A stretch of 42,108 bases of DNA from Myxococcota bacterium (GTDB lineage: Bacteria > Myxococcota_A > UBA9160 > UBA4427). The notes under the pieces are model-generated. The model made no database searches. It was not told where the DNA came from and saw only the letters and a list, made by a program, of their open reading frames with translations. The stretch spans positions 1 to 42,108 of the forward strand of contig JASMLK010000001.1 in assembly GCA_030748735.1 (NCBI GenBank), given 5' to 3'. The translations under genes and the position numbers were made by a program. Below, one piece after another: positions 1-8,051 of this stretch (within the stretch, counting starts at the first letter, position 1; each line of letters begins with the position of its first letter).

Positions 1-52
1 GACGGATATCACGCACTGCGGCTTCGGTGGATGGCTTTCGTTCCTTGCTCAT
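1..52 (-). CDS. IS3-family transposase OrfA, N-terminal fragment (continues past the edge)
   Basis: The visible 17 codons read MSKERKPSTEAAVRDIR. I recognise this as the usual start of a group of IS3-family OrfA proteins, in which a helix-turn-helix that binds the IS ends follows directly. A strong GAGGAG Shine-Dalgarno lies at 62-67, ten bases ahead of the ATG. The rest of OrfA and the DDE-domain OrfB, normally made by -1 frameshifting, would lie left of the window. Function is inferred only from the N-terminal signature; whether the element is intact cannot be judged here. Confidence 0.65.
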   Translation of the reverse strand, partial: MSKERKPSTEAAVRDIR

Positions 53-67
53 GTTGAGACGCTCCTC

Positions 68-82
68 GGGGTTCGAAACCCC
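68..82 (-). other. Stem-loop in the IS leader, upstream of the transposase gene
   Basis: GGGGTT and AACCCC form a perfect 6-bp stem with a 3-base loop, directly before the GAGGAG ribosome binding site of the transposase gene. In IS elements such structures can hide the start site when transcription enters from outside. That role is inferred from position only. Confidence 0.4.
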
Positions 83-102
83 ATGAAGTGTCTCTTAACT
101 CA

Positions 103-513
103 GGCCGCTTGAAAGTCCGAATCCTGCTGACGGGCTACAGCACGAGACGTTCCAAGGATGCGAATGCAGTTTGTCGCAAAGAAACGCTGCGGTCCGCACG
201 ACCCCAACATTACTCGACCGCCGCACCAACGCGCATCTCATCTTCGTGAGATCGTGATCGCAATGATCTCCCGATGTCGGCTACCTGACACCGCGTTGGG
301 AGGGAAGCATCGAGAGGTCGTCCATCACTTGCCGGCACTGCAGGTGACTGCACTCCCTATCCTGATCGAGGCAACTCGCCCCCCCTCTACTGACTCAAGC
401 TTCGAACTCGACAAAGGCAGGAAGAGCAGCACACAAACTCCAGATCTTGGAGCCGTGTGATCGGGGACGGAGACGTGGCGCGATTCGCCCGCGCCCAGGC
501 CGTGAGCCGCCGG
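103..513. other. No gene recognised between the IS end and the hydrolase
   Basis: I see no convincing gene in these 411 bases. A 100-codon plus-strand frame (158-460) has no recognisable domain or good ribosome binding site and looks like chance openness of GC-rich DNA. The stretch may be intergenic DNA or a decayed remnant disturbed by the IS insertion; no repeat or RNA gene was recognised. Confidence 0.4.
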
Positions 514-1347
514 TCAGCCTGCCGCGCGTTCCGACACGCTCCGGCACGCGGCGACCAGCGCCGCATTGAATTCCTTTGGGTGCGTGATGCAGGCGCTGTG
601 ATCGGCTTCCACTTCATAGATTTCTGCGCCGGGAATCGACTGCGCGAGTTTGAACTGACGCTCCGGGGGGACGAGTTCGTCACGGGTGGTGACGATCACG
701 GCCACGGGCACGTCGACGTGGCCGATCCAATCGTGCGAGGAAAACCGCGCCAACGCCCGGGTGGCGTCGATCACCGAAGCGGGATCGTGACCTTCGAACT
801 CGCGATAGACGCGCTCGCGCAATTGCGGATGTTCGACGCGGGCGAGCATGCGTTGCAGCAACCGCTCATGGGCTCGGGATGGAGCGAGGCGGGCCATTCG
901 CCCCGCCAGCGGCAGCATGATGCGCGCCGCGCGCGCAATACCTCGGTGCATGAAGTGCCGCGCCGTCGCACACAACACCAGACCGCAGACCTGATCGCTG
1001 TGACGTCTCCAGGTGAGCGAGGCGATCGGCCCGCCCATGGAGTAGCCAACTGCGATGAACGGATTCGCGGACCGCTCGTCCGCGACCGCGGCCGCATCGT
1101 CTGCGCACTGTTCGAGTCGGAAGCGCCGGGTGCGCAGTCCACTTCCATGCCCTCGATGATCGATCGCGAGCACGCGGAACGATTCCGACAGCGGTCGAAA
1201 CGCAGGCCCCCAGTTCAGGCGCGCCGTTGCCCCAAGCCCGTGGAGCAGCATGACGTTCGCCGCGCCCTCGGGACCCGGGATGTCGCGGATGCTGGTGCTT
1301 CCGTCCCGGCCGAGCTCGACCTCGTAGTCGATCGTTGCCGCCGTCAT
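514..1347 (-). CDS. Alpha/beta-fold hydrolase
   Basis: A 277-residue serine hydrolase of the alpha/beta superfamily; substrate unknown. Visible elements in order: oxyanion-hole HG at residues 36-37 (LLHGLGAT), the HRGHG turn near 64-68, the nucleophile elbow GYSMGG with Ser103, the probable acid Asp223 (TTRDELVPP) and the catalytic His250 (EADHSA). There is no signal peptide, so it should be cytoplasmic. An ATG at 1347 is chosen because the fold starts soon after it; an in-frame extension to 1572 would run through the promoter and start of the divergent trxB and encodes low-quality sequence. The 184 bases shared with trxB must hold both promoters. Esterase, lactonase or haloperoxidase-type activity are all possible. 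Confidence 0.85.
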   Translation of the reverse strand: MTAATIDYEVELGRDGSTSIRDIPGPEGAANVMLLHGLGATARLNWGPAFRPLSESFRVLAIDHRGHGSGLRTRRFRLEQCADDAAAVADERSANPFIAVGYSMGGPIASLTWRRHSDQVCGLVLCATARHFMHRGIARAARIMLPLAGRMARLAPSRAHERLLQRMLARVEHPQLRERVYREFEGHDPASVIDATRALARFSSHDWIGHVDVPVAVIVTTRDELVPPERQFKLAQSIPGAEIYEVEADHSACITHPKEFNAALVAACRSVSERAAG

Positions 1348-1531
1348 ATCTACAGAAGATGGCGGATCAGGAGTCGCGGCTCCATCCGGGAAGCTCGTCG
1401 AGGCAGCGTTGGGCAGCGTCGGCGCAGCTCGCGAGATCCCGTCCGGGTGGCTGTTTCGCTGGCAGGGTGCACGGGCTGGCGTAACATCGCGGCGCTGCGT
1501 GAAACGTAACGGAGATGCTCCCGAATCGAAG

Positions 1532-2476
1532 ATGTCCGACGCAAACCCCGAGCACACCAGAGTCCTGATCATCGGCAGCGGCCCCGCAGGCTATACGGCT
1601 GCGATCTATGCGAGTCGTGCGCAGCTCGACCCGATCATGATCGGCGGCATGGCGTTTGGCGGGCAGTTGATGCTCACCACCGACGTCGAAAACTATCCGG
1701 GCTTTCCCGAAGGCGTGTCGGGCCCCGAGATGATGGAACTCTTTCGCAAGCAGGCCGAGCGTTTCGGCACGCAGTTCCTGTTCGAAGACGTCACCGAGGT
1801 CGACTTCAGTGAACGCCCCTTCAAGGTGTGGACGGCCGATCGGGCGTTCACCGCCGACGCGGTCTTGATCAGTACGGGTGCCTCGGCGAAGTGGCTCGGC
1901 ATCGATTCCGAACAGCGCCTGATCAACAACGGCGTGTCGGCCTGCGCGACCTGCGACGGCGCCTTCTTCCGCGACAAGGCGATGGCGGTGGTCGGCGGCG
2001 GCGACACCGCGATTGAAGAAGCGCTCTTTCTCACGCGCTTCGCCAGCAAGGTGACGGTGATCCATCGGCGCGATGAGCTGCGCGCTTCCAAGATCATGGG
2101 CGAGCGCGCCAGGGCCCACGAGCTGATCGACTTCGCCTGGAACAGCCAGGTGAAGGAAGTCCTCGGCGACGAGTTCGTGACGGGCGTGCGGCTGGTCGAT
2201 TCGCAGACCGGCGAGCAGCGCGACCTCGATATCGACGCCCTGTTCGTCGCGATCGGGCACCAGCCCAACACGGGCCTCTTTACCGGGAAACTCGACCTCG
2301 ACGATGCGGGCTACATCAGGGTGGAGGCAGGTACGACGCGAACCTCGGTCGAGGGCATCTTTGCCTGCGGCGACGTTTCCGACCCCGTCTATCGCCAGGC
2401 GATCACGGCGGCGGGTACTGGATGCATGGCGGCCATCGAAAGCGAACGCTGGCTGGCCGAGCAGGGCATCGAGTAG
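1532..2476 (+). CDS. trxB: Thioredoxin-disulfide reductase
   Basis: FAD flavoprotein that moves electrons from NADPH to thioredoxin in the cytoplasm. The 314 residues match the usual size of about 320. In order: FAD-binding GSGPAG (15-20), the redox-active CATC disulfide (138-141), the second Rossmann motif GGGDTA (155-160), the HRRDELRA stretch (178-185) that favours NADPH, and the C-terminal FAD motif FACGDVSD (277-284). The start at MSDANPEHT is chosen because the FAD domain begins a few residues later; the nearest purine-rich sequence (CGGAG) is rather far upstream. The next gene, a PAS/receiver protein, follows after 30 bases and may be co-transcribed. Confidence 0.95.
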   Translation: MSDANPEHTRVLIIGSGPAGYTAAIYASRAQLDPIMIGGMAFGGQLMLTTDVENYPGFPEGVSGPEMMELFRKQAERFGTQFLFEDVTEVDFSERPFKVWTADRAFTADAVLISTGASAKWLGIDSEQRLINNGVSACATCDGAFFRDKAMAVVGGGDTAIEEALFLTRFASKVTVIHRRDELRASKIMGERARAHELIDFAWNSQVKEVLGDEFVTGVRLVDSQTGEQRDLDIDALFVAIGHQPNTGLFTGKLDLDDAGYIRVEAGTTRTSVEGIFACGDVSDPVYRQAITAAGTGCMAAIESERWLAEQGIE

Positions 2477-2506
2477 CTAGCCGAGCTGGGCGGGAGCTGA
2501 GATCCA

Positions 2507-3580
2507 ATGACGCTTTCGAAAGACCGCCTCCAGTCCCTCACCGACCGCAGCACCGACATCGTTGTCGCCACCACTGTCGAAGGCAAGGTGGGCTACTACA
2601 ACGACGGTGCCGAGCGCGGGCTCGGCTATACGCCCGACGAGATCATGGGCGTGCACGTGTCGCGGTTGTACTCGACGCTCGAAGAAGCCAAGCGCGTGAT
2701 GGCCGCGATGCGCTCCGAGGCGCACGGCGGCAAGGGGATCATCGAAACCTTCGAGACGCGCTTCATGTCGAAGGACGGTGAAGAAATCCCCGTCGCGATC
2801 TCGGGCACGATCATCTACAACGACGACGGCAAGGAAGACGGCACGATCGGGTACGCGAAGGACCTGCGTGACATCCTGCACCGCGACCAGCTCGCGACCC
2901 TCGGCGAAGTCGCGATCGGGCTCTCGCACGAAATCAACAATCCCCTTGCCGTCATTTTGAACCAGGCGGAGCTCCTCGAAGACGAGGTCTATACCCTCGC
3001 GCAGGAGCAGGATACGTCGGTCGAAACCGAACGCCTCGACGCGATTCGCCGCGAAGTCGGGCGCATCGCAGAGATCCTCGAGCGGCTCGGTCAGATGGTC
3101 GAGAGCGACACCTACGAGACGGTCAACTACATCGGCCCCGCCCGCATGGTGGATCTCAAGAGCCGGCACGACGCCGAATCCGCCGCCAGTCGCTGGCGTG
3201 AGCGTCTGGGTGGCACGCACATCCTCGTCGTCGACGACGACACGGGCATCTGCCATTCCCTGCAGGAGATCCTCGTCAACTCGGGTTGCACGGTCGAAAC
3301 CGCGAACGACGGCGTCGAGGCCATGGAGTGCGTGGCGGCAGGCGAGTTCGACCTGCTGCTGACCGACGTCGTGATGCCCAGGATGGACGGCCACGAGCTG
3401 TACCTCACCTTGAAGGAACAGCGCCCGGATCTCCCCGTTTTGATGATGACGGCCTTCCATTACGACAAGGACCACATCATCAAGCGCTCGCGCATGAAGG
3501 GGCTCGAAGGTGTGATCTTCAAGAAGCCCCTCGACCCCGACCGCCTGCGCGAAGTGATCTGCGAGACGCTCGGGCGCTAG
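2507..3580 (+). CDS. PAS - histidine-box - receiver protein lacking a kinase ATPase domain
   Basis: A 357-residue signalling protein. Residues about 7-125 form a PAS sensor domain. Residues 126-200 form a dimerisation/phosphotransfer segment with the H-box GLSHEINNPL, putting the phospho-accepting His at 141. Residues 236-355 form a receiver with the acidic pocket DDD (243-245), phospho-acceptor Asp287 (LLTDVVMP), Thr315 and Lys340. Between the histidine box and the receiver there are only about 35 residues, with no N, G1, F or G2 box, so the HATPase_c domain of a normal hybrid kinase is missing. It cannot phosphorylate itself by the standard mechanism and is more likely a phosphotransfer intermediate served by another kinase. 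It lies 30 bases downstream of trxB, which makes a redox link possible but unproven. Confidence 0.85.
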   Translation: MTLSKDRLQSLTDRSTDIVVATTVEGKVGYYNDGAERGLGYTPDEIMGVHVSRLYSTLEEAKRVMAAMRSEAHGGKGIIETFETRFMSKDGEEIPVAISGTIIYNDDGKEDGTIGYAKDLRDILHRDQLATLGEVAIGLSHEINNPLAVILNQAELLEDEVYTLAQEQDTSVETERLDAIRREVGRIAEILERLGQMVESDTYETVNYIGPARMVDLKSRHDAESAASRWRERLGGTHILVVDDDTGICHSLQEILVNSGCTVETANDGVEAMECVAAGEFDLLLTDVVMPRMDGHELYLTLKEQRPDLPVLMMTAFHYDKDHIIKRSRMKGLEGVIFKKPLDPDRLREVICETLGR

Positions 3581-3583
3581 TCC

Positions 3584-3603
3584 AGGGCTATTCGTGAAGC
3601 CCT
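3584..3603. terminator. Weak candidate terminator between convergent genes
   Basis: AGGGCT and AGCCCT form a 6-bp stem with an 8-base loop just after the stop of the PAS/receiver gene and before the end of the convergent comF gene. No T-tract follows on either strand, so intrinsic termination is doubtful. Confidence 0.2.
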
Positions 3604-3632
3604 ACTGCGAAGCCCCAAAGCACTGCCATCCC

Positions 3633-4439
3633 CTACAGGCCGCCGTTCGCACTTCGCGTGATCTCGGTTCGGGCGGCACAGATCGCGTGAACGTGGACCG
3701 CACCCGCGCGGCGAAGCGCGTGCGCGGCTGCTTCGAGGGTGCTGCCCGTCGTGACGACGTCGTCGACGAGCCAGACGCGGAGGTCTGCGACGTCATGCTT
3801 CGTGAGCGGTGCGCGGCACGAAAATGCGCCCCGCACGTTCGCGCGACGTGCGCGGCGATCGAGGCGCGTTTGACTCGGCGTGTCGCGAACGCGAACGAGC
3901 GTGTGTGTGCTGCAGTCGATGCGATGTGTGTGCGCAAGGCGTGATGCAAGCGTCGCCGCTGGGTTGAAGCCGCGTGTGGCAAGGCGCTTCGGATGGAGTG
4001 GCACCGGGATCACGACGTCGGGTGGCGCGGTACACGAAAGTGCAGCGGCGTCGTGAACGAGCGCACAACTGACCGACTCGGGCCCGGGCACGAGGCCCGA
4101 GAGTCCGGAACGGGGATACTTGAAATCGCGCATCCAACGTTCTGCTGCACGCTCGAATCGCACCGCGGCGGTACACCCGTCGAGGGTCGACATCGTGTCG
4201 GTACAGTCTGCGCATAGTCGCCCGGCTCGCTGCACTTCGGCCTGACAGCGCGCGCAGCCGTCGCCTTCGAAGCGCGAAAGCGCTCCCACGCAGCTGCGAC
4301 AGAGCACGCCTTCGAGCCGGGTGTCGCCCGGCCGCGAACCGCGAAGCGTCGCACGGCAACCCGCACACACGTGCGGCATTGCGAGGTCGAGCGCACCACT
4401 GCCGAGCCGTCGCGCGGTCGTGCGCAGTACATCGAACAT
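3633..4439 (-). CDS. comF: ComF-family phosphoribosyltransferase-like protein
   Basis: A 268-residue ComF homologue. In naturally transformable bacteria ComF acts in the cytoplasm on incoming DNA, but homologues are widespread outside known competence systems and the reaction is not established. The N-terminal part holds four CxxC-like pairs typical of the double zinc-ribbon: CAGC (25-28), CRSC (47-50), CARC (62-65) and CADC (76-79). The C-terminal part has the PRPP-binding loop LVDDVVTTGSTL (224-235) of type I phosphoribosyltransferases. The start at MFDVLRTTARR fits the family. It is the last gene of a minus-strand run, 38 bases after nadD-rsfS. No other competence gene lies in the window. 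Confidence 0.88.
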   Translation of the reverse strand: MFDVLRTTARRLGSGALDLAMPHVCAGCRATLRGSRPGDTRLEGVLCRSCVGALSRFEGDGCARCQAEVQRAGRLCADCTDTMSTLDGCTAAVRFERAAERWMRDFKYPRSGLSGLVPGPESVSCALVHDAAALSCTAPPDVVIPVPLHPKRLATRGFNPAATLASRLAHTHRIDCSTHTLVRVRDTPSQTRLDRRARRANVRGAFSCRAPLTKHDVADLRVWLVDDVVTTGSTLEAAAHALRRAGAVHVHAICAARTEITRSANGGL

Positions 4440-4477
4440 GGAGATCGGACGCAGCCTCGGGCGGGGCGGGGCGGGAC

Positions 4478-5608
4478 CTATGCTTCGGCTCGGTTCGCGG
4501 GTTCCGCCCCCGATCCATCGGGCAGTTCGAGGGCAACGCGCGGCGCATCTTCCCACAAGCCTTCGATGTCGAAGAGCTCGCGGGTGTCGGGTTGGAAGAC
4601 GTGAACGATCACGTCGTTGGCGTCGATCAACATCCAGGTGGTGTCGCTTCCGCCTTCGACGCCGAGGGGTCCGTCACCGGCGGCCTTGAGGGCCTTCACG
4701 ATGCTGTCCGAAATCGCCCGAAGTTGGCGCTGGGAATTGCCGCTCACCACGAGCACGCAGTCGGTGTAGGAGGTGAGCTCGCGCACGTAGAGCGCGACCG
4801 GCTCCTGGGCGTTGCGCTCGAGCGCGGCGTCCACCACGAGCGCGAGCTTGCGCGCCTGCTCTTCGTCTTCGAGCGTGATGGGCTGCTGGGGAGCGGGCTT
4901 CGGGTTGTCGGGAGAGTCGGTCGGTGCGGCGTCCACGCGGGAGTAGTAGCCACTCTGCCGGACCATCGCGAGCACGGCCTCGGGCACCCGCCTATCGATG
5001 GGCCGGTTGTGTGCGAGATCGTCGCGGATCTGCGATGCAGAGATGTCGAGGGCTCCGATCTCGAGTACATCGATTCGCGTGCCGGTTTCGCGATGGCGTG
5101 CGCTGTGGCCGTCCGCTTCGACTTCGACCAGGTCCCGCGCAAAGTCGGGGAGCCAGGCTTCGAGGCTGTTGGCCTCGACAGGCGGGCGTGCCACGACGGC
5201 GATGTCCACCAGCGCGAGGATCTCGGCCGGTGCACGCCAGGCCCCCATCTCGACGAAGGCGTCGTGGCCGATCAGGAAGACGAGTCGCGCTGGCGCGAAC
5301 CTCTCGGTCAGCGTTTGCAGGGTGTCGATCGTGTACGACTTGCCCTCGCGTACGAGTTCGACGTCGCTCACTTCGAAGCCGTCCTCGCCGCGGGTCGCGG
5401 CTTCGACCCAGGCGAAGCGATCGTGGGCCGGCGCAATGGGGTCGTCGTCGGCCGCCGACTTGTGGGGTGGCGTCGCGCTCGGCACGAAAACCACGCAGTC
5501 GAGGTCGAGCTGCCGCGCTACCTCGCGCGCAGCCTTGAGGTGCCCCTCGTGAACGGGGTTGAAGGTGCCGCCGTAGATCCCGATGCGCTGCGCGTCCGCG
5601 CGGCTCAT
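4478..5608 (-). CDS. nadD-rsfS: Fused nicotinate-nucleotide adenylyltransferase and ribosomal silencing factor (NadD-RsfS)
   Basis: One 376-residue chain joining two proteins that are usually separate. Residues 1-225 are NadD, which makes deamido-NAD from nicotinate mononucleotide and ATP: GGTFNPVHEGH (13-23) with the HxGH nucleotidyltransferase motif, and the C-terminal ISASQIR motif (189-195). Residues 226-246 are a Pro-rich linker. Residues 247-360 are RsfS (DUF143), which binds ribosomal protein L14 and blocks 50S-30S joining; WMLIDANDVIVHVF (325-338) and RELFDIEGLW (343-352) are its hallmark motifs. No stop or frameshift separates the parts. The ATG overlaps the proA stop by 4 bases, implying translational coupling. 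In many bacteria nadD and rsfS are adjacent, so fusion by loss of a stop is a simple origin. Confidence 0.92.
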   Translation of the reverse strand: MSRADAQRIGIYGGTFNPVHEGHLKAAREVARQLDLDCVVFVPSATPPHKSAADDDPIAPAHDRFAWVEAATRGEDGFEVSDVELVREGKSYTIDTLQTLTERFAPARLVFLIGHDAFVEMGAWRAPAEILALVDIAVVARPPVEANSLEAWLPDFARDLVEVEADGHSARHRETGTRIDVLEIGALDISASQIRDDLAHNRPIDRRVPEAVLAMVRQSGYYSRVDAAPTDSPDNPKPAPQQPITLEDEEQARKLALVVDAALERNAQEPVALYVRELTSYTDCVLVVSGNSQRQLRAISDSIVKALKAAGDGPLGVEGGSDTTWMLIDANDVIVHVFQPDTRELFDIEGLWEDAPRVALELPDGSGAEPANRAEA

Positions 5609-6861
5609 TCGCGCAGTTGTCCCTCGCCGGTCAGGACGAACTTGCGCGTCGTCAGCCCCTCGAGGCCCATCGGGCCGTAGGCGTGGAGCTTCGAAGTCGA
5701 GATCCCGATCTCGGCACCGAGCCCGAGGCGGAAGCCGTCCGCAAATGCGGTCGAGCAGTTGACGCCCACCGTCGACGACGTGATCCGGCGCTGCCACTGT
5801 AAGCCGTTCGAATAGTCGTTGGTGATGATGACCTCGGTGTGGTCCGAACCGTAGCGGCGAACGTGTTCGATGGCCGCGTCGATGTCGTCCACGACCTTGA
5901 CGGCGAGGACCTTGTCGAGGTACTCGGCGGCCCAGTCGTCATCGCTTGCCGCCTGTGCCTCTGAGAAGACGGCGCACGTCGCCGCGTCGCCGCGGATCTC
6001 GACGCCTTCTTCGTGCAACGCCTTCAAGACGTGGGGCAGCACCGTTTGCGCTGCATCGCGATGCACGAGCAGGGTTTCGAGCCCGTTGCAGACCGCCATC
6101 TGGCGCATCTTCGAATCGCGCACGATCGCGGTCGCCATTTCGGTGTCGGCGCTCGCGTCGATGAAGATGTGGCAGACACCCGCGTCGTGGCAGATCACGG
6201 GGATGGTCGACTCTTCCATCACCTTGCGGATCAGGCCGGGCCCGCCGCGGGGGATCATGAGATCGATGTCGCGGTTTGCCTCGAGCAGGATGTCGATTGC
6301 CGCGCGATCCGTCGTGCCCACCACCGCGATCGCGTCTTCGGGAATGCCGATGTCGCGCGCGGCTTCGCGCAAGACGCGACCGAGCGCCTGATTGGAATGA
6401 AAGGCTTCGGAACCGCCACGCAGGATGACCGCGTTACCGGCCTTGACGCAAAGGGCTGCGGCGTCGACCGTCACGTTGGGACGCGATTCGTAGATCATCG
6501 CGATGACGCCGAGGGGAATGCGCATGCGCGCGACCCGCAAGCCGTTCGGGCGCAACACGCTGTCGGTGATCTCGCCAACGGGGTCGGGCAGGGCGGCAAC
6601 GTCCCGGAGCCCCTGGATCATGTCTTCCCACTTGCCACCGGTGAGACCGAGGCGGTTGACGAGCGGTTCGGCGACACCGTTCTCTCGCGCGGCCTGCATG
6701 TCGCGTTCGTTGGCTTCGAGGATCTCACCTTTGGCGGCTTCGAGGCATTCGGCGGCGCGCAGCAGCCACGCGTTCTTCACCGAGGTGTTGAGGTCGCCGA
6801 GAGTTTCGGCCGCGCGTGCAGCGCGGCTCGCCAATTGGAGGATTTCTTCGCGGAGTTCCAT
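5605..6861 (-). CDS. proA: Glutamate-5-semialdehyde dehydrogenase (gamma-glutamyl phosphate reductase)
   Basis: Second enzyme of proline synthesis: it reduces gamma-glutamyl phosphate with NADPH to glutamate semialdehyde. The 418 residues match the family length. Seen in the sequence: the ESRPNVTVDA segment (125-134), LRGGSEAFHSN (147-157), PRGGPGLI (204-211) and the catalytic cysteine in MAVCNGLETLLVH (Cys258). The start MELREEILQLA is the natural N-terminal helix. It lies 53 bases downstream of proB, the enzyme that makes its unstable substrate, and its stop overlaps the start of nadD-rsfS. Confidence 0.96.
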   Translation of the reverse strand: MELREEILQLASRAARAAETLGDLNTSVKNAWLLRAAECLEAAKGEILEANERDMQAARENGVAEPLVNRLGLTGGKWEDMIQGLRDVAALPDPVGEITDSVLRPNGLRVARMRIPLGVIAMIYESRPNVTVDAAALCVKAGNAVILRGGSEAFHSNQALGRVLREAARDIGIPEDAIAVVGTTDRAAIDILLEANRDIDLMIPRGGPGLIRKVMEESTIPVICHDAGVCHIFIDASADTEMATAIVRDSKMRQMAVCNGLETLLVHRDAAQTVLPHVLKALHEEGVEIRGDAATCAVFSEAQAASDDDWAAEYLDKVLAVKVVDDIDAAIEHVRRYGSDHTEVIITNDYSNGLQWQRRITSSTVGVNCSTAFADGFRLGLGAEIGISTSKLHAYGPMGLEGLTTRKFVLTGEGQLRE

Positions 6862-6914
6862 GAGGTGTCTCGCTGTTGCGTTGTCGGGTTACGAGAAGTT
6901 GCGCGGGGGAGGTT

Positions 6915-8051
6915 TCAGCGCTCGAGGATCACGAGGTCGTCGCGATGGATCAGCTCGTCGCCGTTCGAATAACCTAGCACCCGCTCGATCTTGCTGGTCG
7001 CGATGCCCTTGATGCGTTCGACTTCGTCGGCGCCATACGCGCACAGGCCGCGCGCAATTTCGTTGCCGGCCGGGTCGAGGCAGGCGACTGAATCACCGCG
7101 ACGAAAGTTGCCTTTCAGGGACACGACACCGGCCGGGAGCAGGCTGCGACCGCGGCGTTGGATCGCGCGGCTAGCACCTTCGTCGAGCACCAGCTGTCCC
7201 TGCACACGCGTCGTGAATGCAACCCAATGCTTGCGCCGCGTCATGCGTTCGGCGGGGAGGAAGACGGTTCCGAGTTGTTCGCCTGCGAGGACGCGCGTAA
7301 TGATGTCGGGCGTCGACCCGTTACACAGCACGGTTGCAGCGCCGGAGTGCGACGCCGTCTCGACCGCTTCGAGCTTCGTGATCATGCCCCCGCGACCGAA
7401 CGCAGTCCCACTTCCCTGCGCGGCGCGTTCGATTTCGGGCGTGATCTTCTCGATCACGTCGAAGAGCTCCGGGCGCGGGTTGTCTTCGCTCGGGGGTTCG
7501 GCGAAGAGACCATCGACATCGGTCAGAATGATGAGCACGTCTGCGTCGACGAGCCCAACGATGTTGGCCGAGAGGTTGTCGTTGTCGCCGAAGCGGATTT
7601 CCTCGGTGGCGATCGTGTCGTTTTCGTTCACGACCGGCACCACGCCCATCTCGAGTAGCTCGTGCAAGGTGTGGCGCGCGTTCAGGTAGCGCTGGCGCGC
7701 TTCGAGACCCGTTCGCGTCAACAACACCTGTCCGATCTTGCGACCGTGATCGGCGAAGCGCTTTTCGTAGACGCCCACCAGCCCGATCTGTCCGACCGCA
7801 GCCGCGGCCTGCATCTCGGGGATCGAATGGCGGGGCGAATCCCAATCGAGCTTGGCTGCGCCGATCGCGATCGCGCCGGACGAAACCAGCACGACCTGCC
7901 GTCCGTCGTTGGCGAGTTGGGAGATCTGGCGGGCGATGTCGCCGAACTTGCGACCCCGCAGCGCACCGTTGCGCGTGAGCGTGCTGCTCCCGACCTTGAC
8001 GACGATGCGCTTTGCGCGCCGCAGCGCTTTGCGGGCTTTGGCTTCAGCCAC
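6915..8051 (-). CDS. proB: Glutamate 5-kinase with C-terminal PUA domain
   Basis: First committed enzyme of proline synthesis: it phosphorylates glutamate with ATP and is the usual site of proline feedback inhibition. The 378-residue protein has the amino-acid-kinase domain (KVGSSTLT at 19-26, VSSGAIAIG near 56-64, VVNENDTIATEEI near 140-152, and the glycine-rich FGRGGMITKLEA loop), followed by a PUA domain from about residue 280 that belongs to the long form of the enzyme. Its start overlaps the end of obg by 8 bases. The order obg-proB-proA is frequent in deltaproteobacteria and Gram-positives. Confidence 0.96.
   Translation of the reverse strand: MAEAKARKALRRAKRIVVKVGSSTLTRNGALRGRKFGDIARQISQLANDGRQVVLVSSGAIAIGAAKLDWDSPRHSIPEMQAAAAVGQIGLVGVYEKRFADHGRKIGQVLLTRTGLEARQRYLNARHTLHELLEMGVVPVVNENDTIATEEIRFGDNDNLSANIVGLVDADVLIILTDVDGLFAEPPSEDNPRPELFDVIEKITPEIERAAQGSGTAFGRGGMITKLEAVETASHSGAATVLCNGSTPDIITRVLAGEQLGTVFLPAERMTRRKHWVAFTTRVQGQLVLDEGASRAIQRRGRSLLPAGVVSLKGNFRRGDSVACLDPAGNEIARGLCAYGADEVERIKGIATSKIERVLGYSNGDELIHRDDLVILER

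Larger units (their letters stand above)
1..102 (-). mobile_element. End of an IS3-family insertion sequence (runs off the left edge)
   Basis: The left edge carries the 5' end of a minus-strand transposase gene, preceded by a short leader. IS3-type ends start with TG; reading inward on the minus strand, TGAGTTAAGAGACACTTC begins at position 102 and is my candidate for the terminal inverted repeat. A GGGGTT-CGA-AACCCC hairpin lies between this end and the gene's ribosome binding site, a common arrangement in IS elements. The other IS end and any target-site duplication are outside the window, so the boundary is a guess and only the family call is reasonably firm. Confidence 0.5.

Noticed and set aside
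158..460. 100-codon plus-strand frame left of the hydrolase
   Set aside because: No domain, no good ribosome binding site and unusual composition; treated as chance openness or decayed sequence.
457..1509. Long open frame (350 codons) on the plus strand opposite the hydrolase
   Set aside because: It is the antisense of a protein with clear catalytic motifs; its translation is Arg/Asp rich without any domain and there is no ribosome binding site. GC-rich DNA keeps such shadow frames open.
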